Part shown: in pieces, positions 41,201 through 47,897 of the stretch
Layout of the letters: every line of letters begins with the position of its first letter
Numbering within the stretch: position 1 is the first letter of the stretch
Assembly: GCF_012911565.1 (NCBI RefSeq)
Contig: NZ_JAAMPU010000093.1
Location: 1-47,897 of the forward strand
Reading direction: 5' to 3'
DNA: 47,897 nt
Origin: Flavobacterium silvaticum
GTDB taxonomy: Bacteria > Bacteroidota > Bacteroidia > Flavobacteriales > Flavobacteriaceae
The notes under the pieces: model-generated
Database searches by the model: none
What the model was told of the DNA's origin: nothing
Seen by the model: only the letters and a program-made list of their open reading frames with translations
Position numbers and translations under genes: made by a program

Positions 41201-41539
41201 TTATTTGCTTTTTTTCGCTTGCGGATTGTAAGCCAAAGCCATATTGATCCAATTGTCCAACTGTTTTTTAGACTTGAAGCCATCTTCATGAATATAAAGG
41301 AAATTCTTCATTTTGTCACTCATGGGCTGGCAATCCGGATTTTCGATTTCTCTTTCGTAATCGGCATCTGAAATTCTTACCAAAAGTGTTTCTCCATCTG
41401 GTTTCGTGCGTGTGCAGACACACATTTTCTCATCGACCATAAAGCAAATGCCGCCGAACATTTTCTTTTGGGTAAAATCAATGTTATGTTCGAGTAACGC
41501 TTGCTGGAGCCGAAGTGCCGTTTGTTCGCTGTATGCCAT
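41201..41539 (-). CDS. TfoX/Sxy N-terminal-domain protein
   Basis: A 112-residue protein matching the TfoX N-terminal domain: LRLQQALLEHNIDFTQKKMFGGICFMVDEKMCVC, then LLVRISDADYEREIE and a YIHEDGFKSKKQLDNWINMAL end. The C-terminal helix-hairpin domain of full competence activators is absent. Similar stand-alone domains are widespread and uncharacterised. It precedes the glycan-binding-like gene by nine bases. Confidence 0.82.
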   Translation of the reverse strand: MAYSEQTALRLQQALLEHNIDFTQKKMFGGICFMVDEKMCVCTRTKPDGETLLVRISDADYEREIENPDCQPMSDKMKNFLYIHEDGFKSKKQLDNWINMALAYNPQAKKSK

Positions 41540-41676
41540 ATTTTCCAGATTGGTGAAACTGCCTAAAACGTTTGAATTTACTGGGTTGAGGCCAAAACTA
41601 TCAGGTGTTCAACACTTAACATCAATTTATATAAAAAATTCGTTACATTCGCCGATTGATTTTAGAAAACCACTCA

Positions 41677-44600
41677 ATGAATACTGGCTTTAAGGAATAC
41701 AAAGGGCTCGATTTGCCAAAGGTAGCAGACGATGTCCTCGAATTCTGGAAAAACGAAAATATCTTCGAAAAAAGTGTCTCGACCCGCGAAGGCAAAACCC
41801 CTTATGTTTTCTTTGAAGGGCCGCCGTCTGCAAACGGGCTTCCGGGCATTCACCACGTTATGGCACGCGCCATCAAGGATATTTTCTGCCGATACAAAAC
41901 CCAGAAAGGCTTTCAGGTAAAAAGAAAAGCCGGTTGGGATACGCATGGATTGCCGGTTGAATTGGGAACTGAGAAAGAACTCGGCATCACCAAAGAAGAC
42001 ATCGGCAAGAAAATCACCATCGCCGAATACAACGAAGCCTGCAAACGCACCGTCATGCGCTACACCGATGTGTGGAACGACCTGACGGAGAAAATGGGCT
42101 ATTGGGTGGATATGGAAAATCCGTATGTGACCTACGAGCCGAAATACATGGAAACGGTCTGGTGGCTGTTGAAGCAGATCTACGACAAAGGACTTCTTTA
42201 TAAAGGATATACGATCCAACCGTATTCGCCAAAAGCGGGAACAGGACTTTCTTCACACGAAGTCAATCAGCCTGGAGCTTATCGCGATGTGACCGATACG
42301 ACGATTGTCGCACAATTCAAAACCATTGCAGATTCACTTCCTGACTTTTTACAAGGTTTCGGAGAAGTTCATTTTATGGCCTGGACTACGACACCTTGGA
42401 CGTTGCCTTCGAATACGGCTTTGACTGTCGGACCGAAGATCGATTACGTTTTAGTCAAGACATTCAATCAATATACGTTTGAGCCAATTAATGTCGTATT
42501 GGCGAAGAACTTAATCGGGAAACAATTCGGCAAGAATTATTTCGAAGCGAAAGAAGCTTCTGATTTTGACAATTTCAAGTCGGGCGATAAAAATATCCCG
42601 TATCAAATACTGACGGAATTCAAAGGAGCAGCTGCCGTCGGAATTAAATACGAGCAATTGTTGCCGTTCGTCCTTCCATACCAGAATCCGGAAAATGCAT
42701 TTCGCGTCATTTCCGGAGATTTCGTAACTACAGAAGACGGAACCGGAATCGTGCACACCGCGCCAACATTCGGTGCAGACGATGCCAAGGTTGCCAAGGA
42801 AGCTTCGCCTGAAGTGCCGCCGATGCTGGTGCTCGATGAATACGGAAATCCCGTTCCGCTTGTCGATTTACAGGGAAAATTCACGTCGCATCTTGAAAGC
42901 CTGGACAATCCGAACGGAAACGCACTGAAACTTGCCGGGAAATATGTCAAGAACGAATATTACGATGCCGGAACCGCGCCGGAACGTTCGTCCGATGTCG
43001 AGATTTCGATCTTCCTCAAAGAAAACAACAAAGCGTTCAAAGTAGAAAAATACGTCCACAGTTATCCGCATAGCTGGAGAACGGACGAGCCGCTTTTGTA
43101 TTATCCGCTTGATTCCTGGTTCATCAAAATGACCGAGGTCAAAGAGCGCATGTTCGATTTGAACGAAACCATCAACTGGAAGCCCAAAGCCACTGGCGAA
43201 GGCCGATTCGGGAACTGGCTCAAGAATGCGAATGACTGGAATTTGTCTCGTTCACGCTATTGGGGCATTCCGTTGCCGATTTGGAGAACCGAAGATAAAT
43301 CGGAAGAAATACTCATAGGTTCGGTTGAAGAATTATACAGCGAAATAGAGAAATCTGTCGCTGCCGGACATCAATCGGAAAATCCGTTCAAAGGTTTCGT
43401 GGCAGGCGATATGTCTGAAGAAAATTACAAGCTCGTCGATCTTCATAAAAATATCGTCGATGCGATTACGTTGGTTTCTGCTTCAGGCAAGCCGATGAAA
43501 CGCGAAAGTGATTTGATCGATGTTTGGTTCGATTCGGGTGCCATGCCTTATGCACAATGGCATTATCCGTTCGAGAACAAGGAAAAAATCGATGGCAAAA
43601 CAGATTTTCCAGCCGATTTCATTGCCGAAGGTGTCGACCAGACGCGCGGTTGGTTCTATACCTTGCACGCCATCGGGACTTTGGTTTTTGATTCGATTGC
43701 TTATAAAAATGTCGTTTCCAACGGATTGGTCCTCGATAAGAACGGACAGAAAATGTCCAAACGCCTCGGGAATGCCGTAGATCCGTTCACCACATTGGCC
43801 GAATATGGAGCCGACGCCACACGCTGGTATATGATTTCGAACGCGAATCCATGGGACAACCTCAAATTCGACATCGAAGGAGTGGCAGAAGTGAGACGCA
43901 AGTTCTTCGGGACACTCTATAATACGTACAGTTTCTTTGCGTTATACGCCAACATTGATGGATTTACCTATTCTGAAGAAGAAATACCGATGAACCAGAG
44001 GCCGGAAATCGATCAGTGGATCATATCGGAACTCAACACCTTAATAAAAGATGTGGATGTTTTCTACGCTGATTACGAACCGACGCGTGCCGCACGGGCC
44101 ATTTCAGATTTCGTCCAGGAAAACCTGAGTAACTGGTATGTGCGTTTGTGCCGTCGTCGTTTCTGGAAAGGCGAGTATGCCCAGGATAAAATAGCCGCTT
44201 ACCAAACCTTGTATCAATGTCTGGATACGGTTGCCAAACTGATCGCCCCGATTGCTCCGTTCTTTGCAGATCAGCTATATAAAGACCTGAATGCCGCGAC
44301 TTTGAAGGAAAGTTTCGAGAGTGTACACCTGGCTGATTTTCCGGTTGCTGTCGAAAACTTTGTTGATAAAACCCTTGAGAGCAAAATGGCTAAGGCACAG
44401 ACCATTTCTTCGTTGGTTTTATCCTTGCGCAAGAAGGAGATGATCAAGGTTCGTCAACCGTTGCAAAAGATAATGATTCCGGTACTTGACGCGAATCAGA
44501 AGGCTGAAATCGAGGCGGTTTCGGACCTTGTAAAAGCCGAGGTAAACGTCAAGGAAATCGAATTATTGGACGATGCATCGGGTGTTTTGGTCAAGCAGAT

Positions 44601-45105
44601 CAAACCGAATTTCAAAGCCCTGGGGCCGCGTTTTGGAAAAGATATGGGCTTGATTGCCAACGAAATAAAAGAATTTTCACAAGATCAGATAGCCGAATTG
44701 GAACGCAATGGTGAATTGAAGCTTGCCGTTTCAGGAAAAACGATAACTTTAACCGCGTCAGATGTGGAAATCGCATCACAGGATATTGAAGGCTGGCTCG
44801 TTGCCAATTCAAACGGGCTGACCGTAGCGTTGGATATCACGATCACCGATGCGTTGAGGAATGAAGGCATCGCGCGTGAATTAGTCAACCGCATCCAGAA
44901 CCTGCGCAAGGATTCCGGATTCGAAGTGACAGACAAAATACGCGTCACTATCCAAAGCCAACAAACAATCAATGCGGCCATCGAAAATTTTGGCCATTAT
45001 ATCAAAGAAGAAACATTAACCGAAGTCCTCAGCATCGACCCTGAGGTCATTGGAACTGAAGTCGAATTCGACGACATCAAAACATCAATATTAATCTCAA
45101 AATGA
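41677..45105 (+). CDS. ileS: Isoleucine--tRNA ligase, type 2
   Basis: A 1142-residue class I synthetase. The start at 41677 (MNTGFKEYKGLDLPKV) follows the family pattern; an ATG seven codons upstream is in frame. The ATP signature region PPSANGLPGIHH at residues 49-60 reads GIHH where most relatives have HxGH. The editing domain holds WTTTPWTLPSNTAL and a GTGIVHTAPTFGADD segment. KMSKRLGN is near residue 690. The anticodon-binding domain (WYVRLCRRRFWKG) and a long C-terminal part of the eukaryote-like type 2 class follow. It precedes a DksA-like gene by seven bases. Confidence 0.97.
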   Translation: MNTGFKEYKGLDLPKVADDVLEFWKNENIFEKSVSTREGKTPYVFFEGPPSANGLPGIHHVMARAIKDIFCRYKTQKGFQVKRKAGWDTHGLPVELGTEKELGITKEDIGKKITIAEYNEACKRTVMRYTDVWNDLTEKMGYWVDMENPYVTYEPKYMETVWWLLKQIYDKGLLYKGYTIQPYSPKAGTGLSSHEVNQPGAYRDVTDTTIVAQFKTIADSLPDFLQGFGEVHFMAWTTTPWTLPSNTALTVGPKIDYVLVKTFNQYTFEPINVVLAKNLIGKQFGKNYFEAKEASDFDNFKSGDKNIPYQILTEFKGAAAVGIKYEQLLPFVLPYQNPENAFRVISGDFVTTEDGTGIVHTAPTFGADDAKVAKEASPEVPPMLVLDEYGNPVPLVDLQGKFTSHLESLDNPNGNALKLAGKYVKNEYYDAGTAPERSSDVEISIFLKENNKAFKVEKYVHSYPHSWRTDEPLLYYPLDSWFIKMTEVKERMFDLNETINWKPKATGEGRFGNWLKNANDWNLSRSRYWGIPLPIWRTEDKSEEILIGSVEELYSEIEKSVAAGHQSENPFKGFVAGDMSEENYKLVDLHKNIVDAITLVSASGKPMKRESDLIDVWFDSGAMPYAQWHYPFENKEKIDGKTDFPADFIAEGVDQTRGWFYTLHAIGTLVFDSIAYKNVVSNGLVLDKNGQKMSKRLGNAVDPFTTLAEYGADATRWYMISNANPWDNLKFDIEGVAEVRRKFFGTLYNTYSFFALYANIDGFTYSEEEIPMNQRPEIDQWIISELNTLIKDVDVFYADYEPTRAARAISDFVQENLSNWYVRLCRRRFWKGEYAQDKIAAYQTLYQCLDTVAKLIAPIAPFFADQLYKDLNAATLKESFESVHLADFPVAVENFVDKTLESKMAKAQTISSLVLSLRKKEMIKVRQPLQKIMIPVLDANQKAEIEAVSDLVKAEVNVKEIELLDDASGVLVKQIKPNFKALGPRFGKDMGLIANEIKEFSQDQIAELERNGELKLAVSGKTITLTASDVEIASQDIEGWLVANSNGLTVALDITITDALRNEGIARELVNRIQNLRKDSGFEVTDKIRVTIQSQQTINAAIENFGHYIKEETLTEVLSIDPEVIGTEVEFDDIKTSILISK

Positions 45106-45112
45106 CTAAACA

Positions 45113-45493
45113 ATGGTAGATGAAAAGATTAGATATTCCGACGCCGACCTCGCGGAATTCAAAGAGATCATCCTAAAAAAAATCGAAAAGGCAAAAGCAG
45201 ACCTTGACCTGATAAAAAGTGCCTATATGAATGATTTGAACAATGGTACCGACGATACGTCACCCACGTTCAAAGCGTTTGAGGAAGGTAGTGAAACCAT
45301 GAGCAAGGAAGCGAATTCCCAACTGGCTATCCGTCAGGAGAAATTCATCCGCGATTTGAAGAACGCACTTTTCAGGGTCGAAAACAAGACATACGGAATC
45401 TGCAAAGTGACCGGAAAACTCATCGGTAAGGAACGCCTTAAAATTGTTCCTCACGCCACCATGAGCATCGAGGCGAAGAACCTGCAGCGATAA
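45113..45493 (+). CDS. DksA/TraR-like protein with degenerate zinc finger
   Basis: A 126-residue protein that should bind RNA polymerase. It has a coiled-coil region (LAEFKEIILKKIEKAKADLDLIKSAYM and QLAIRQEKFIRDLKNALFRV) and the DksA tip-like acidic segment. The finger YGICKVTGKLIGKERLKIVPHATMSIEAK keeps its shape but retains only one of four cysteines, so zinc binding is unlikely. It begins seven bases after ileS and is probably co-transcribed. Confidence 0.88.
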   Translation: MVDEKIRYSDADLAEFKEIILKKIEKAKADLDLIKSAYMNDLNNGTDDTSPTFKAFEEGSETMSKEANSQLAIRQEKFIRDLKNALFRVENKTYGICKVTGKLIGKERLKIVPHATMSIEAKNLQR

Positions 45494-45512
45494 TAGATTT
45501 CAAAAAGAATAG

Positions 45513-45541
45513 AAACCCTGGTAGTAACCGGGGTTTTTGTT
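45513..45541 (+). terminator. Intrinsic terminator of the ileS operon
   Basis: AAACCCTGG (45513-45521) pairs, with one wobble, with CCGGGGTTT (45528-45536), then a T-rich run. Confidence 0.82.
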
Positions 45542-45707
45542 TTCCGGAAAATCGATTATTCAATAATGACTAACGAATTTGTGTCCAAAGCCGACGAATA
45601 TACATTGGGAATTTACGCCTGTATACAACATTGTATTTTAGGCCTTTAAATTACGGCCTGACTGAAAACTAACAATAATTTAAAGTCTGAAAATGCTTAC
45701 AATAAGC

Positions 45708-45715
45708 TATTTTTG
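45708..45715 (+). promoter_or_regulatory. -7 box of the delta-60 surface protein gene
   Basis: TATTTTTG followed by C matches TAnnTTTG, 27 bases before the ATG. Upstream in the same gap ATACAA-CA-TTGTAT (45623-45636) is a perfect palindrome of unknown role. Confidence 0.5.
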
Positions 45716-45742
45716 CACAACCAAAACAAACGCAGTTTCTCA

Positions 45743-47897
45743 ATGAAAAGAATTTTACCTCTTTTATTACTTATCGGATGGGCAGCCACAGCCCAAAACG
45801 TTATTCCCGGGCGACTCGATTCGACCTTCCTGATCGGAACCGGTTTTGAAGACAATATGGACGCTTTGGCCATCCAGCCAGACGGCAAGATCTTGGTGGC
45901 CGGACAGGGAGACGATTACCAGGGCGTTCCCATCAAAAGGATCATCAGGCTTAATGAAGATGGAACTCCGGATCCTACTTTCAGTGGCCCGAATCTGCTC
46001 ATATATGAGAATTACAACAAAATTGCGCTCCAGCCCGATGGAAAAATCCTGGCCTTGAGTCATTATACGGTCAATGTAAATTCCACTGACATTTACAATC
46101 ATTTCAAAAGAATGAATTCCGACGGATCGATCGATGCGACGTTCAATGCCGGAGGAACCGGAGTGGTGGAAACCATTTATTCCAGAATTGAAAATATGGT
46201 CGTCCAGCCAGATGGAAAAATCATCATCGGAGGCCAGTTTACCCAGTACAATGGTGTGGCGCGAAAAAACATCGCGAGGCTTAACGCAGACGGAACGCTT
46301 GATACCACATTTGTCGTAGGAACCGGATTGAATAGTTCCGTTGATGCGCTTTGCCTGCAACCAGATGGTAAATTGATCGTGTCGGGAGATTTCAGTTCGT
46401 ACAACGGATCTTTTGCACCAGATTTGATTCGCTTAAATACAGATGGGTCACTCGATACCACTTTTACACCGAGCCTCGCAGAAGGTGTCGGAACTGTCGG
46501 AATCCAATCGAATGGAAATATCGTCATTACCGGAGGATTCAGTACCATTTCCGGTGTGACCCGAAACCGTATTGCCATCCTGAACCCGAACGGTGTCCTT
46601 ATCAATGATGGAAATGTACCGCCTGGGCCAACAAGTGCGTCAAACGACGCCATTCTCGATTTTGTGATCCAACCTGATGATAAGATTCTCATTGGGGGAT
46701 ATTTCACGCAATGGGGTGGTGTAACGAAGCGCTGTATCGTCAGGCTCAATGCCAATGGCTTTCCCGATAGTACCTTCAATCCAATAAGCGGGGCCAACTG
46801 GATGGTTTGGGAAATCAAAGCTTATCCGGGTGACCGATATGTGATTGCCGGTGGATTTTCTACCTATGACGGCGTATCCCAGAAGTATATAGCCCGTATC
46901 AACGGACTGGCGAGTATCGAAACACCTACAGGATCGTCGGCGCAAACTGTCTGCGGAACCGGAACGTTGGCTTCACTTTCTGTTACAGGAACCAGCATCA
47001 AGTGGTATGATGCGCCAACCGATGGCAACCTGCTTCCATCGACCACACCATTGGTAAACGGAACAACCTACTACGCTTCGCAAACTGTTTCCGGAAACGA
47101 AAGCACCACGCGGCTAACAGTTACGGTAACGCTTACATCATCGATAACTCCTGAGTTTACACAAGTCGGGCCCATTTGTTCCGGAGCTTCAGGTTACAGT
47201 CTGCCGACAACTTCAACCAACGGAATTACCGGAACATGGTCACCGGCTTTGAATAATACCGCGACTACGACTTATACGTTCACCCCGACTGCAGGTCAGT
47301 GTGCGACTACGGCTATGATGTCCATCACGGTCAACTCGAACACGGCACCTACATTTACCCAGGTAGCTGCGATCTGTTCCGGGGCGACTCTATCGGCTTT
47401 GCCTACGACTTCCAATAACGGCATCACGGGAAGCTGGTCACCGGCGCTCAATAACACCGCGACTACGACTTATACGTTCACCCCGACAGCTGGTCAGTGT
47501 GCGACTACGGCTACGATGTCCATCACGGTCAACTCGAACACGGCACCTACGTTCACCCAAGTGGCTGAGATCTGTTCGGGAGCGACTTTATCGGCTTTGC
47601 CTACGACTTCCAATAACGGTATCACGGGAAGCTGGTCACCGGCGCTCAATAACACCGCGACTACGACTTATACGTTCACCCCGACTGCAGGTCAGTGTGC
47701 GACTACGGCTACGATGTCCATCACGGTCAACTCGAATACGGCACCGACTTTCACCCAGGTGGCTGCAATCTGTTCAGGGGCGACTCTATCGGCTTTGCCT
47801 ACGACTTCCAATAACGGCATCACGGGAAGCTGGTCACCGGCGCTCAATAACACCGCTACTATGACGTACACGTTCACGCCATCGGCAGGTCAGTGTG
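45743..47897 (+). CDS. Delta-60 repeat surface protein, 5' part (runs off window)
   Basis: An open frame of 718 codons with no stop before the window ends. Signal peptide MKRILPLLLLIGWAATAQ. Residues about 30-390 hold seven delta-60 repeats of the kind LQPDGKILVAGQ...RLNADGTLDTTF, probably a beta propeller. Then an Ig-like domain (SVTGTSIKWYDAPTDG) and at least four 66-residue modules (ICSGATLSALPTTSNNGITG, WSPALNNTATTTYTFTP, GQCATTATMSITV) with two cysteines each. Such proteins are usually T9SS cargo with a C-terminal sorting domain beyond this window. Likely an adhesin or surface filament; ligand unknown. Confidence 0.88.
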   Translation, partial: MKRILPLLLLIGWAATAQNVIPGRLDSTFLIGTGFEDNMDALAIQPDGKILVAGQGDDYQGVPIKRIIRLNEDGTPDPTFSGPNLLIYENYNKIALQPDGKILALSHYTVNVNSTDIYNHFKRMNSDGSIDATFNAGGTGVVETIYSRIENMVVQPDGKIIIGGQFTQYNGVARKNIARLNADGTLDTTFVVGTGLNSSVDALCLQPDGKLIVSGDFSSYNGSFAPDLIRLNTDGSLDTTFTPSLAEGVGTVGIQSNGNIVITGGFSTISGVTRNRIAILNPNGVLINDGNVPPGPTSASNDAILDFVIQPDDKILIGGYFTQWGGVTKRCIVRLNANGFPDSTFNPISGANWMVWEIKAYPGDRYVIAGGFSTYDGVSQKYIARINGLASIETPTGSSAQTVCGTGTLASLSVTGTSIKWYDAPTDGNLLPSTTPLVNGTTYYASQTVSGNESTTRLTVTVTLTSSITPEFTQVGPICSGASGYSLPTTSTNGITGTWSPALNNTATTTYTFTPTAGQCATTAMMSITVNSNTAPTFTQVAAICSGATLSALPTTSNNGITGSWSPALNNTATTTYTFTPTAGQCATTATMSITVNSNTAPTFTQVAEICSGATLSALPTTSNNGITGSWSPALNNTATTTYTFTPTAGQCATTATMSITVNSNTAPTFTQVAAICSGATLSALPTTSNNGITGSWSPALNNTATMTYTFTPSAGQC
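47150..47897 (+). repeat. 198-bp in-frame tandem repeats in the surface protein gene
   Basis: Units begin at about 47150, 47348, 47546 and 47744, each 198 bp (66 codons). The first is diverged; the later ones are nearly identical at DNA level, including silent positions. The array continues past the window end. Confidence 0.92.

Noticed and set aside
46177..46818. Minus-strand frame opposite the delta-60 repeats
   Set aside because: Mirror of repetitive plus-strand codons; no start signal or family match.
47499..47864. Arg-rich frame inside the tandem repeats
   Set aside because: A shadow frame of the repeated surface protein gene.
47150..47897. CRISPR-like direct repeats
   Set aside because: Repeats are 198 bp, in frame and without spacers; they encode protein modules.

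Overview
The window looks like chromosomal DNA of a Flavobacterium-like member of the Bacteroidota. Evidence is a PorZ-like type IX secretion protein with a C-terminal sorting domain, SusC/RagA-like and DUF5689 surface proteins, a complete Bat (MoxR/DUF58/VWA/TPR) operon, a type 2 isoleucyl-tRNA synthetase, and many upstream regions carrying the Bacteroidota -7 promoter box TAnnTTTG in place of a sigma70 -10 box. I saw no tRNA, rRNA, transposase, prophage or CRISPR array. The organism assignment is inference from gene content.

Layout. 1-7.5 kb: the tail of an OmpA protein, a heavy-metal-binding protein, a 0.8 kb gene-poor stretch, then a surface cluster (TonB-dependent receptor and two lipoproteins on the minus strand) divergent from a secreted EEP-family nuclease/phosphatase. 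7.7-16.2 kb: 3-hydroxyanthranilate dioxygenase, an ALDH7-type aldehyde dehydrogenase, small envelope proteins, a phosphoesterase, an AlbA_2-domain protein, an SDR and an aldo/keto reductase. 16.4-25.3 kb: an eight-gene Bat operon (moxR, DUF58, a two-TM BatD-like protein, batA, batB, batC, batD, batE) with overlapping or near-abutting genes. 25.3-34.7 kb: housekeeping genes (CvpA, pheS, gpsA, nadD-gmk-yicC, ArsC-like, cystathionine gamma-synthase-like) and a divergent HxlR regulator/azoreductase pair. 34.8-40.4 kb: an outer-membrane protein, gdhA, porZ and recO. 40.4-47.9 kb: a glycan-binding-like protein, TfoX-like protein, ileS, a DksA-like protein, and the 5' part of a large delta-60 surface protein with 198-bp tandem repeats that runs off the window.

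The most unusual signal lies between genes. At least six short intergenic gaps (after 7528, 15240, 17371, 26202, 27366 and 39606) are built of degenerate heptamer words. One array follows the upstream stop codon and a second precedes the next start codon. In five of the six the second array is wholly or partly the reverse complement of the first, and most gaps use their own word. Other unexplained elements are a candidate structured small RNA between gpsA and nadD, a 146-bp composite inverted element at 8246-8391, and palindromes upstream of moxR, azoR/hxlR and gdhA.
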